Source: Xylona heveae TC161 (Eukaryota > Ascomycota > Xylonomycetes > Xylonales > Xylonaceae). From it: DNA of 64,000 nt. Below, piece by piece: positions 12,392-24,513 of this stretch. The translations under genes and the position numbers were made by a program. Each line of letters begins with the position of its first letter. Positions within the stretch are counted from its first letter, which is position 1. The notes beneath the pieces are model-generated. The model was not told the DNA's origin. It saw only the letters and a list, made by a program, of their open reading frames with translations, and searched no databases. The DNA lies in assembly GCF_001619985.1 (NCBI RefSeq), contig NW_017264195.1:496001-560000 (forward strand), in the 5' to 3' direction.

Positions 12392-13702
12392 GGTCCCAGA
12401 GACTCCAGCTGGATCATCTTTTCTCTCATTTATTGTCCATTGTAAATTGCGTTTTCCCATTTACCTATTTTATTGACTTAATTGTCCACTCACAAGTGTA
12501 TGGTTTCAATTGCGCTCCTAACGAAAATCTTTGACTGTTGTCCTCTCTTTTCCTCTTTTCTTATTTAATTTCCCGGGCGCTGAATGGCATGCTTCAGGTT
12601 AGTTTATCTCAGCCTTATCATGAGGACAAAGACCGAAATCAATGACGTCGTGGAGACTTAATGGGTGACGGGACGATTGAGCGTCAGGCAAAGTGAGCAA
12701 GGCTTGAGTTTTATTTTACTTTTACGCAACGCTGATTATTCCTGCTTTTGTTCGGATCCTATGCGAAATAATGTAGTATGATAACAAACAGACAATGTGG
12801 ACTAAGCGTATTCAAGCCCTTTAATCAGGAAAAAATTGAATTCTGCATTTATTTATTTCCGCGGTTAATGCACCTGCATATGCTCTCTGCGGTAAAGATG
12901 CCGTGGCTCTAGACTCCTATAGACTTCCACTTCAGGCAGAGAAGTCTGCTTCAAAATGGGGGGAAAAGAAAGAAGCACTAGAAATTTTATATTGCGTATA
13001 AATACTGTGCTTTTGTTGTGTACGTTTATTGAAGACAACCACAGACGACAACCACAGACTGGCCTTATAACGAGCGAGACAGACAGAGAAAGAGAGAAAA
13101 GGAAGAAAAGAAAAGAGCTTCCAGTTTTCTAATTCAGTGAGCAAGAGACCAACGGACGCTTTACGCCCTGAGTCTTCCCCCCTCACGCATCATTTTTGCC
13201 AAATGCAAGAGTGCAAGCAAGCAAGCAAGCGAACGAACGAACGAACGAACGGGGATATCCTTGGCTAACGTGTATATAGAGACATATATATGGCAGGATA
13301 CTGTGAACAAAGGGTATGTGACATTGAACTCGATCAAATAAAAAAAATGTGTATTTGAAGAATGAGATGAAAAAGGAAAGGAAGGAGGCCCAACAGGCCA
13401 AAAAGGAAGAGAGAAAAATACACCAGAATCTCAACGCCTTGCTTTTTCCAAAATCGTGTGCGGGAGAATCGGCGAGGCTCAAAAGCCCGCGTCAGAAAGG
13501 GTAAAGGTAGTGACTCTGGACAATAGATAGGATAAAGTCGAAGACAAGAAGATGGCATTATAGAGACGATTAGAATAGGCTGGGTGGCCATGTAAATTCA
13601 GAAGATATAATGTATGCAATATGGCAGTTTCTCGCCCAAGTAGCGCATCCTGCGGTTGACTTCCGACCTCTCAGGGACAATTTCAACACAACCAACGTAT
13701 TT
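12392..13702. other. Convergent 3' intergenic region with simple repeats
   Basis: This contains the 3' flanks of the LEA-like gene and the minus-strand regulator. A purine tract (13080-13115) and a tetranucleotide repeat (listed separately) are the only notable features. I see no gene. Confidence 0.5.
13213..13251. repeat. Tetranucleotide microsatellite, GCAA then GAAC units
   Basis: Several GCAA units pass directly into about five GAAC units, a compound microsatellite in non-coding DNA. Such tracts usually vary in length between strains. Confidence 0.85.
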
Positions 13703-16465
13703 TCAGATGATATCTGCAATGCTCATGCGGAAAGGAGCTCCCGAGTTCGCCTGTGCAGCCACTTTGTTGCCCGTCGGCAAGGGTAACGGTGCATGGGATG
13801 ATGGGATGGTGGAAGGGGGTTGGGGTTGAGCCGGGTACCCGCCAAACGAGAGACGAGATGTCGATGATGAAGGCAAAGTATTCGGCGGATGCGGCGGAGA
13901 GGTCACTGGCAAATGGCGGTCGACATTGGGCGGAGGTGGTTGGTGTGTAAGTCGTTGCGGTAGCTGCTGCTGCTGTACAGTGGTAGTGCGGCGCTGCTGC
14001 TCACTCATAAGCGCGTGGATGGTCCACTCGATACCATCCCAGCCGCCCCATTCAGACGCTTCAGCCTCTGTAAGCGAAGTGACAGAAGGATGAATCATCG
14101 GGTCTCGAGCAAGATCATCTCCGCCAAGAGCTGGATTTATTCGACGTTGATGTAGAGGTAATCCAACATCATGGCTTTCCCACGTCCAGCTGTTGTGCAC
14201 ATTTCCTTGCAGGTCTGCACTCAGGTACGCAATCATCTCCTCATCCGAGAGCAAATGGTCCCAGCCTGGACGTTGACTGCGTTCAGCAAGACAGTGCAAA
14301 AAGAATGCAGCATATCTCCCACAGGCTAGATTGATGGGGTAGCGATCACCAATGGCCGCGCTGACCCGTACGCAGACAATGGCTTCAGAGTAATGTCCAG
14401 TAAAGCACAAGAATAAAATGCAACGCCACAAGTGCGTACTTAGCATAGCCGTAGCTGCTTCCTGAACCCGTACATGCCAGTCCAGCCCGGGTGCACCATA
14501 TGGTCCAGGAGCAGTAGGAGCATGGACAAAGCGCGAGAGGAAGTGTACAGTGTCCTTGGCAGCGGCTACGCAGTAATTCAATGCCGCGCCACGAACACTA
14601 CGCGCAAAGCGAGGCGAAAGGCTTAGACGATGCAGTAAGAGACGAGCATTCTGTAAATAAATAACGGGATAAAGTGAAGATGTTTCCAGACGAGCAGGGC
14701 TGTCTATTTGATACTCCGCGGGGAGCGTAGAGAAGCATGCTCCAAAATATGCCTCAAAGGATTTGAGTGAGTCAGCTGAGATTGTGTAGCTTTTCGAGGT
14801 CTTTTGAAGCTGTGAGATGAATCGCGCTACCGTAATAATTGCGAGAACAGGGCTCGAGACGCCTTGAGGGTTCGGGGATACAAGGAACCCAGGAGGCCGG
14901 ACGTAATGATCTTCTACGGACAAGGGCAAAGTGACCTCAAATTCCTCGTCACGAATTGATGCAGGCCGACCGAGTTCTAAAGAGAGCAGGCTGCTATTGT
15001 TAGATTCAGATGCTTTGACTGAGCTCCTTAACAGGGTGGATGCTAGTACTCACCGATCCCAGACGTAGACGGCCCACCAGACTCTCCTCTTCATTTCGTC
15101 ATCGTTGGCAGATGTAGAAGCGAGTTCACAGTCCAGTCCAATGTCCTGAGTAATCCTTATGCTTGACCCGAGCCAGAGCCAAGCGCCAGACTTTGCATTC
15201 ATCTCGTTCAAACACATACTCACCAAGAGGCACGTTCTGACGTGGTCGACAGTAAATTGTTGGTTCCAGTTATTTGTGCATGCTTCAGACACCCTCAAAT
15301 AGGCCGACACGTCTGCCAGTCGTTTGGTGTAAGGCTCCGCGGTCGTGACAGTCCCCAGCGCAAAGACAGCGAAAAGTTGTGGGAGCCATGCACTTGACAC
15401 GCCTTCAAGTCTCCCGGTCTGGTAGAAGACTTCATATTCGTGGTAAAACGTAGGCCAGTGCAGAACGGGGAAAGAAGTGTGAACCACCGTATAATATCGA
15501 GCCAAGAGACGATCCGCGACCGATCTAGGGGGAAGGGCCGGGGCTTCGTGGGAGAGAACCGTCATTGGTTGCCGATATTGATACGAGGTAGGGGGCTTGA
15601 AAAGTCCTCGACTGTAGTCCAAGAGGTTGGATCGCACGCGGGAAAACGAATCTTTGCGGCTCGGCAGGACGCGCTGCGGGGTCTGGGGTAGTGGAGGCGG
15701 AAGATCGACAGGTCCAGTGCGGAATCCGTCCATTTCGATATTCGTCGCTCCGTTCTCCTTCATGAGGGAGCGGAGATGGTCCACCTGCTCCCGCGCATGT
15801 GCGAGCTGTTTCTCGAGATCTTGTACTTGTCTGCGGGGCAGAAATTGATATCGCTCAGCAATGATTCATATGGGAAGTACACGGGCAAGGATTGCAATCT
15901 TACTTGATCGATGACATGCGACGATTCGTTTCCTTTGTGAATTGACAACGCACATTGCGGCTGGAGCACTCGGAGCAACTCGTCGTGTCGGTAGCATCAC
16001 ACTGGGTTGTAATTGAGTCTTTTGATTGAGTGGTCGGGGAGAGGGACAACTTTCAACGCTTACCTTGACCTTGCGCTCCCGACAAGCATCACAGCTGGGG
16101 TCTTTTCTCCTCTGTCGATATGCTCGTTTCTGGACAGCCATGTTGCTCGAGGAAGCTTGTGAGGGCGACAACTCTGGTGTGGGCACATTGACCACGGCGG
16201 TCATGACTAAATCTGGCGCACCGCTGGATCGAGGCGGAGATGTCGAGCCCGAGGCGTTGAGGGAGTCATAGGCGGTTGAGCCGGCAAGGGGGGTAGAGAG
16301 CATGGTCAGAGAAAGCGGTCGACGGCGACGGGATGCGGGGTTAGAACCCAGGACACCAGCAGCTCGAGATTCAATCAAGGCGTCAGGAGCACTGGGTGAT
16401 GGGCGACGAATTGATGAAAGAGGACCGGGCGAAAGATGGTGAACCGGCCGTCGCTGGACCTCCAT
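13703..16465 (-). CDS. Zn2Cys6 transcription factor with fungal-specific TF domain
   Basis: Four exons (16465-16064, 16001-15904, 15830-15054, 14990-13703) give 854 residues. The zinc cluster is C125-X2-C128-X6-C135-X7-C143-X2-C146-X6-C153, and the first intron falls right inside it, between KVK and CDA. A short coiled-coil dimerisation helix follows (QVQDLEKQL). The middle-homology domain includes LHWPTFYHEYEVFYQTGRLEG, ITQDIGLDCE and RRVWWAVYVWDR. The C-terminus is Pro/Gln-rich and ends SIADII. The third intron has tandem acceptors 3 nt apart (TAGCAG); I used the second, which gives DRLLSLELGRP. The N-terminal 110 residues are disordered and Pro/Ser-rich. It should bind CGG half-sites in the nucleus. 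I cannot name its target pathway, and no adjacent metabolic cluster reveals it. Confidence 0.92.
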
Positions 16466-18830
16466 ACGATCTTTTGGGATTGCAATTGTGACGGAATGGA
16501 CTTGGGAGATTCGGCGAGGAGCTGCTGGTACTGCACAGAACCCCAAACTTTTCGGGAAATCATACGCCAGAAACAAAGTATGACATGAACTGCATCTTGC
16601 AATGACCTTAAGGCTGATGTCTCTGGTGTTGCTAGCCCAGCGAAGGGCAACGGGGCGGCGTCGGGAGCTACAAAACAATTGTGTCCTGCACGGCACGAGT
16701 CATGCAGGGTGCAGCATCCAGTACGCAAACCAACACCGCAAGCAAATCCGAAGCACGACCCGCCACGAGGGATCCGTTGTCCCTGGAATAGGCTGGTCTG
16801 TGGCTGATTCAGACCCGGGGGCAGGGGGGAGGGGGGGGGAGAAGAAGGGGCAACAACGAGCGGGCGACTCAACCTCCAGAAAAATCTCGTTGGGATCTAG
16901 AACCAGATGATCAGACGGGATCGGAGAAGAACGAGATGGGCATCTGTAAATGGGCAACTGGAGAGGAGAAAAGGCTGATCGTCGGCTGTCCAGAACGGGG
17001 CCAAGGATGATCCCGAATAAACGACTGATTGACGGTGGGAAAAGGGGCCGTGCTGGGCATGAAGGGTCCACGGCCGTCACAAGCGACTTTCAGACTCGGC
17101 GAGTAACATATTGTCCGTATGTCGATTACAGAGGTCGCAGTTGTGCTAAGTGAGAGAAGACCCTCGTCAGAATGATGGGAGGGCACAGTAGCGTGTGCGT
17201 GTGTGAGTGTGGGTGTGGGAGCATGGCATAGCATCTGACGTGCTGCGGACAATCATTCTGTCATCGGTCGCAGTACCTCTGTACACTAGTAACCGGTAGC
17301 AGGGAGTTCAAGGGGCATGATCCGCGGAAAGGGCTTGGAGCATGGCCCGCCATCAAGCCTCTTGGCACCAGAAAGCAGCGGTCGTTCTAAAAAGTTCGTC
17401 GTTGGCTTGGAAAAAAAAATGAAAAAAAGGTAAAAGAGAGAGAAAAAAAAAAGATGAAAAGGGAGCGACTGAGTGAGCGAGCATGGGTACGCGCCAGTGG
17501 GGGGAGCGACGCAGATCGAACCCTGGTCGTCGGTTGCCGGACCGGTAAAGTAGGCAGAGGATTGGCCCCAGGCAGTTATAGGACGCAGAAAAAGCAAGGG
17601 TCCCAAGACTATTCCGTACTGTACCACAGTACTCGTTCCTACCAGGAAGGGGCCCCATCTTGTCCCATGGGAGAACTGCACACCTGTGACCGTCCCACGG
17701 CATCCCGCCAGCAGTATTGCTGCAAGTGCGAGAAATGAAGGCCCAATGACGACAGGTTGCGAGCGAGGAGACTTAGCGGCCACCTCGAGATCGGATCCAA
17801 ACGGGTAACTCTGAACGGCAGCAGTCCGACACGCAAGGCACATGGGATGCAGATCCCAATGGTCTGGCTCGTCGCTCGTACAAGAGTACGTTACCAGTAG
17901 GCGGGGATCATTCTAGGCACGGTGTAGCGTTTAGCTTACCCTGCTCTGCCTGTCAACGATGGCGCGGAAAGGCGGAGAAGGCGAGCTGCCAAGTGCCCTG
18001 GTCAAGAGGGTCCATGGGCGCGGCCCGCAAGGCTTGAGCATTAGTACAAATTGTCCAGCCGCTAATCCACTCGATAAGTGAAAATCGAGCGAATAATGAA
18101 GGCTGGTGAAAACTCCATCGCGCCCATCATTATGACTAGGTCAGACGTAGCGTACTTTGTCCACCTCTTCGTCCTAGGTATGTACTGGTACCGACCTTTG
18201 TTCTCATCCAGAGTACATCCCCCTTGGCCACGGCACCATTGGCCGGTTCCATATTCCGCACGATCTCCATCTGTCGGCAACGTTTCGACCCAGGTCTGGG
18301 ATTCGTCAACACAGCAGCGTCAATCTTCTACAGTAGTAGCATCCTAGCATGAGTGGCGGGAGGTGAAAAGGTTATTTGTACAGTAATTGGTCCATCACCA
18401 CTACTTTATGGGGCCACAGGTTTGTTTGGTGATACCTGAATCGACTGAGAAGCGCTGGGCTCCCAATTTGTCGTCTCAAGGCCGCCTGTCTGGTCGGCAA
18501 CTCCAGAAGAAATGAAACTGACACAGGCAGCGCACGCGCACCCAACTTCACCCTCATTCTCGCAGCACATATTCCAACAAGAAGCTTGGTGTCAGATCTT
18601 AGGATTGCTCTTAGCCCTGGCCCGGAGCATCGGCAATTCCCTGTCTATGATGCGGCTTTTCTTTCTCACGCCTTGCTCCTTTCCTACCAAAGAAAATGAA
18701 CATAAATACCACGCAAGAAATAAAAAAAAGAAGGGGGTGTGCTGCATTTTCTCCCTTTATTTATTCATTCTATTCCCACCTGAGTAACTGCTCTTGAAAA
18801 TAGTAGCCTGTACCCTTGGAGCTTCTGGAC

Positions 18831-18897
18831 GGCGCCGCAGCCCTCCCCGCTTCGGCCTCCTGCGCGGGGCCTTCGCCTCGGCAGCACTAGGTGCTGC
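18831..18897. other. GC-rich cluster of hairpins
   Basis: GGCGCC is followed by CCCCGC (18845-18850) pairing with GCGGGG (18864-18869), then GCAGCAC-TAG-GTGCTGC (18881-18897), a perfect 7-bp stem. The island stands out from the average-GC surroundings. It could be a transposon footprint or a structured transcript; no family is recognised. Confidence 0.45.
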
Positions 18898-21800
18898 TGG
18901 AGAGGTATCTAATTTTCTAATGCAACGAGAGGTCGATAAGCCTGGGAGTCGTAAAGCAGGTACAGGCGACGGGATTTTCCGCTCTACACTGGTAAGCGGG
19001 CAGGAGACAGCCTAGTGGGCCGCTTGAATGCGCAGGTAAAGATTTGCCTGCAACGACGCGTCAAAAGAAGTGTTGCAAATAGGCAAGCTTCCAAAGCAAA
19101 CAAGTCTTCGAAAAGGAAATCGAGAAGGAAAGTACATAGTAGTAACACATCTCACTCTCGACTGTTTTGCCACTGCTCGAGGTCTGCGACCTGTCGGAGC
19201 GGACCGTGTGTCAAGCATGTGAGCGAGTGAACCCATGGCAGCCTGGCGCGTGCCTGAGACCGCATAGAAGATGCATATGATTTCCTAACGGAGCTAAGAT
19301 GTTCAAGTTTCTTGTAAAATGCACGCCTCGGGGTATTCTAGCCAATGAGGGACAGGAAACTGTTCGGCCATCGTCCGTAATAATCCAGTAATCTCTAGAC
19401 GGTGCCACCAGGTTGTCCGTCAGCCTTTCTCAACAAGCCGCCAGTGCTAGATCAAAAAGCTCGGCTTCGCCCATGTCGTACATCAATCGGTGCGACGATG
19501 TATCACACATCCTGACCGGTTCCTGCCGGGGCCTTCCTCGAAGAAGTAAAAGCAATATTCTCTGGCAAAGCTAGCAGCAATACTACCTCCCGGAGGAGCT
19601 TGCCTGTCACACTGGCACCAACCGCCTGAAAAAGCCCGCCAGACATGCCAGGATCCACCAAAGTGCCAATGCAAATATAATCCTCTGATTATGGGAAGTG
19701 GGGAAAGCACTCACTAGGACACGCGATGAATCGAGTCGAGCGTGCTGGAAAGTTCCAGTGCAATTCAAATGGGAGCGAAGTGCCAACCTCTTTTTTATAC
19801 CAAGGCAGTAGAGTCTTTTCTGGGTCTATCATAGCTTCCATCATTCGGAACTTCCCTTAGCCACACCAAAAAAAAAAAGGGCTCAAAAGTTGCTGATCCA
19901 TAGTCTTTGGTCACAGTTCCATCTTAATATTTTTTTGGAGTGGGGGTGTGAGTGTGTGTTTTCTTACAATAGGTTCCACATGAAAGGGCTTTGGGATGCA
20001 AGGTCTGGAATCCTGATTCAGTGGTCATCGTGCACTAACGAACATTTTGAGCAATATGGTGAAGAGACGTATTTCATCTTTGTTGATGCCGCGGTGTTCT
20101 TTCCGGTAACCGAGGGGGGCGACCCCGCGGGGTCTCTCCCTGACGCGCAGGAACAGTCCACACATGGTGAGCAACAAAATCGGATGCAATTGATTACCTC
20201 AGTGAGGTGACCTTTGGGCGACATCTACTGTGGTAGATGCGAGACGAGCTCGGGCCGGATGCCGAAACCGTTCCGATCATTGCAGCACATTTTTTGGGAT
20301 ACCAATTTCTGAAGACCATCATCCTTCATGCCTTTCCCTTGGTGCGTACCGGAGCAGATGCCGTGACCGCGCTCTGCGACTGACTCAGATGACTCCGTAC
20401 ATGATGGTTTCTGGCGGGAGAATCAGCTTGTTTTGGACGGGTATGGATCCTTCCATTTTTCTGTGTACGGACGAGGCAGTAGTCATTCGGTATGCCGCTA
20501 AGGCCACGAAGCTGTTGAGCTTCGAGACGCAATAGTGCGCCAGACCCTTGTTAATCTGACGCCATCGAGACCGTCGTTCTCGCTTCCCTTGCGCTTCGAT
20601 GCGAATAGTCTCCCCAGGCATCTTGGCCGCCTATTTGTGGAAAGGTACCTCTTATGGACTCATTTTGACAGCTCGTACCGATACTTGACCGCATCAGAGG
20701 ATCCTATTGGAGTAAGGAGACGAGCCTATGGAGTGGTACTCGGTAGGACGTGAAGCCGTCTAATTAGTAGCCACCGAAAGTGCTATAATGGGCCGACAAA
20801 ATTGGCGACCAAAGAGATCACAATTCCGGGCAAAATTTCCCGGCCAGGCGAACCTGCTTTCGCAGCTAGCACAACGTACTAGATAGCGAGGATGAGAGTT
20901 GGCAAGGATCAGCCTTCCTTCATGGTGTGCATCGATTAGGTGCGGATCTATCAACGTTTCGAAGGTCGGACAGGGTGCTCGTAGATTGAATGGTCGGCCC
21001 GCCACTACGAGTATTGCGAATGAGGAGGGCCTTAGTACTGCGGCGGAGTTTAGCTCTGCTTCCGACAAGCGCGGATCGTGGAACGGCATCCCGTTAACCA
21101 TTCAGCTGAGGCAGCGTGATACTTTCCTCAGCGATTCCGTTCACACTAGCTTTCAGCTGGACGTCTCAGCTTCAAACTTGTCATACCGCCATTACCGGCC
21201 GCTACTTCAAACCTGTTCCAACGACGGACAGTCGTGGGTGTCGCGGCTTGAGTCTCAAGTCTTTTTAGGATTGATTGATAATCCACCCCCTTATAAAATG
21301 GTGTAAATATTTTAGTATTGTAGCAACGCAGGCAGTATCACGACGGACGGAACTTTCAAAAAAATACATCAGATCCCTCCATCAAAAACACGTGTTGAGG
21401 GGGTCGTGGTGCGATAATACCGGAGCAGTGATGCAGAGGACATGAACACACCCACATCTCACCATTCGCCGAGCCTCAAATCGGCTCTATCCGAGGATGA
21501 AACCGCCTTCGGGGCAAGGCGTCCGAGAGATTGACAGGATGATCTGGGTGGAGTCGCCAAGGGACTAACTTGACTCGGCTATAGCGGTGGGTATTTATTG
21601 ACATTACCGTTTACCCTTTGCTAGTAGTTATGGATCATGGCTTGTTGTGGCATGTCTATTGCAGTCAGAGTGCGGAATCAAGAGTGAAAGCCCTCGCTTT
21701 GATGTGCTGTTACCATTTGAGAAGTAATGACTTTTGTAAGCTTGGGAAGCGATTGTGGCTGCTCCGACTTTCTTACTGCCTCGTCAAGTATGGAATAATG

Positions 21801-22414
21801 TCGAAATCATGCCGACTGTACAGAGGGCGATTAACTGTATCTATAGGATATCCAAGTTCCCCATATTGGCACATAGAGGAGAGGAATATCTCTTCAAATG
21901 TATTTGCATACCTAGGAAGGTGGTCTAGAGTCGCGTGACCCGGATGCTTGCAACAAGATTCCAAATAAAAACCTCGTTCGAGTTCCTCGTTTCTCCTGCT
22001 CCGGTCTCTTATCACCCAACTTCTCTGAACTAATCCAGCTCTGGAAAGACGCAATTGCACGTAGGTACTTTTACGCCGATTAAACATGTGGCTTGAAATA
22101 AGAAAATTGTTTCTATCCTTTGGTGAATAATGGGACGTCAATATAGGTGCATTGTTACGTGCGGCGTCGTTGGTGAAAGCGCCATAGGTCTAGACCATTT
22201 GCTTTGCTAGCACGCTTTCCGCTCTTCTGTAGACTCCTTTTCCCTTATCAATATCTGTCGTCCATCGCCCTTGTGGCGCGCAGAACGTTGAAACATCACA
22301 ACGACCCATAAGCCGATTCAATTCAACGTCACGTCATGAGTGTCCGTTGTAAGCGGAGATTTCTCGGGGTTTAAGGTTTGCACACGAGAATTGGTGGCCT
22401 TCCTTACCTTCACT

Positions 22415-22445
22415 TCCTAAGGTAGGTCGATTCGACTCCTTAGGA
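22415..22445. other. 31-nt near-perfect palindrome
   Basis: TCCTAAGG (22415-22422) pairs with CCTTAGGA (22438-22445), and inside it GTCGA (22426-22430) pairs with TCGAC (22432-22436). Only the short linkers TAG and T do not match. It sits in the gene-poor stretch and may be a protein-binding site or a transposon end. Confidence 0.5.
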
Positions 22446-23244
22446 CCCTTTACTTGGCGATCACCGGTGCTCAGCATGAAAATTGAGGCCTCTATGGATA
22501 GCTTCGTCAAAGATAAGGTGGCATCATCAACTAGACAGCGAGTCTGGGCGCTTAATAGAGTCAGATGCTCTTGAAGGTTTCGTGAGGGTGCTTCATGCTC
22601 CTAATTTCACATAGGTGGGCCGCGTCAAAATATAGTTTGTATAAATCTGCGGACCGGAACTCCTTACCCGTGAATCAGCAGGGCATCGCAAGTAAATTTG
22701 GTGTTACATCTGACGCAAGAAACCCGGTCTACGTAGTATTTGTAAATATGAAGTGGACTGACCAGCACAAACTGCTGCATATAGGCGAAAGCTTTGTGGT
22801 CGATCGAAACGTTCCCTTTGTCCCAGTTCAATAATTATATCGAGGCATGTAACCCGGGACCTCCTCATGAGAACTTAGCCAGTTTGCTGGAGACCTCTGA
22901 GTGCTGTGTTAATGTTCAGCAAACTACCACCAGTTGGGCGGTGCCCCGGTTGCATGGCCGGGCAATAATGAAGAATTTAACCCGACAGATATTATAGATT
23001 CAAAGTAGAGAACTATAAGATAAGAAAAAGGCTAGTGTGGAAGAATCAAATCGCCGGCTTTTAGTATCGAATTTCACATGGTGGTAGGTACGATCAATAC
23101 AATCAGGAGGGCTATGAAATGATAGTACGTGTTTCTTCACCTCTAAACTGCAATTTATCCACAGTGACAAATTTGGTCAAGGAATCAAAATTGACGCTCA
23201 CTAATAGCAGAAATCTCAAACATCGTAGCAAGCAGTATTGTGCC

Positions 23245-23288
23245 GCCTCCAGGGAGGTAAGCCTGTCTAGGTGACAGTACCTGCTTAC
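23245..23288. other. Two adjacent small inverted repeats
   Basis: CCTCC-AG-GGAGG is followed by GTAAGC...GCTTAC enclosing CTGTC-TAGGT-GACAG. These are short stems in non-coding DNA with no assigned role. Confidence 0.35.
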
Positions 23289-24513
23289 TAAGTAGTATTT
23301 AAAAACTTGGGGGTTTTCAAATCATCATATGAGATCGAAAAATGCATCTCAAGTACTTCTTTGAAGGGAGAATGGTTGCCTTCAAGTAAAAATCTTTGCC
23401 AGTAACGAAACTTTTATTTATGACTAAACACCACTCTGGAAATCCAGCAGACCGTTATAACTGTGCCGAGAGTGTGTATATAACTGGTATTGGGTTCGAT
23501 TCCTCGTTCCTAATGGCGCTGGTCCAACGGTGGAGTTGATTGTTACCTTTTTCTATAACAAGGAATAATTTAGGCTAGACGATAAGATAATCAAAAGAGC
23601 AGATTTCATAGAAATCTCCACGTGCAAATATAAGAAAGCGACTAGCACGCACCGAAGCTATTCGAATTTAGCCTTGGAGGGTTGCAAAGTGTCTGAATTT
23701 CGGTTTTTATTTTCTCTTCATAAACTTCTATGAATTCACGTGCCAGATGACAAGATGCAAGAACCCCAAAAAGCAGAGATCTTGTTGTGCTGACCTACAC
23801 ATGTGGTTAGCAGATTAAATGACATTCATCAACGACCCTATACTCTTATGTATTACTTGCAGTCATCTTGGAACGATGAAAAGTTCAATTAATCTGCGAA
23901 GATTCCGCAGATGTTTCGATCTCTTACGAGATTACTGCAACTCATCAACCACTGGGTCGATGCTGGAGCGGACGAGTTCTTCAAGTCAGCCGAGCATGGG
24001 TTTGAGTGGCAGCCAATGAAGATTGAGAATCTTTCTAATCGGGAAAAGTTTACCCGCTCGAAAGCTCCTCTGCACCACTGCTACCCCTGCCCAGGGCTCA
24101 ATTATGACAAAAGAATTTTAAGTTTTTAGACCCGCTGGGTAAGAAAAGGGCCGAGAGCTGTTGAAGAGCCCTTTCTCATTATCTTTTCATGTAATCTTAG
24201 AAGTGACCTTCCCGCTTTCTTTTATAAAGCCCTGCTTGTTTGGAATTTTCTCCTATTGTCATTTCCACCCAGGGTCATCTGTTGTGCTTTGGCCTTATAT
24301 CCCAATTTCCTTTGACCCAGCTTTTTTGTTGATAGCACTACCAGCGAGTTCGACTCAGCCTTTTCCAACCTGAAAACTTGGAGTATTGTTGCTCTTCTCT
24401 AATCATACGCTTTATACTGCCAATCGACCTGTGTTGCATTGGTAATTTCCCTCCTTGGTAAATAGTCAACGTCAACTGCGCACCTCAAGCGCCAAGATTC
24501 TTAACTTTGGAAC

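Larger units (their letters stand above)
16466..24513. other. 8 kb region without supportable genes
   Basis: The first part is the 5' flank of the regulator, with a G-rich tract at 16821-16850 and a GT-rich run at 17190-17220. The rest holds only short frames without codon bias, splice structure or family motifs. Base composition is near average, so this is not a typical RIP block. Several perfect or near-perfect palindromes occur (listed separately). It may be old degraded repeat DNA or a long regulatory spacer; I cannot tell which. Confidence 0.5.

Noticed and set aside
17286-17843. 185-residue minus-strand frame with hydrophobic patches
   Set aside because: Overlapping frames of similar length and a poly-Phe run from an A-rich tract; no domain recognised.
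20760-21306. Opposed frames of 113 and 135 residues in the gene-poor region
   Set aside because: Neither strand shows motifs or splice extensions; opposing open frames are expected in this composition.
23480-23520. GGGTTCGATTCC, resembling a tRNA T-arm
   Set aside because: The flanking bases do not form the T-stem, and no acceptor, D or anticodon stem could be placed.
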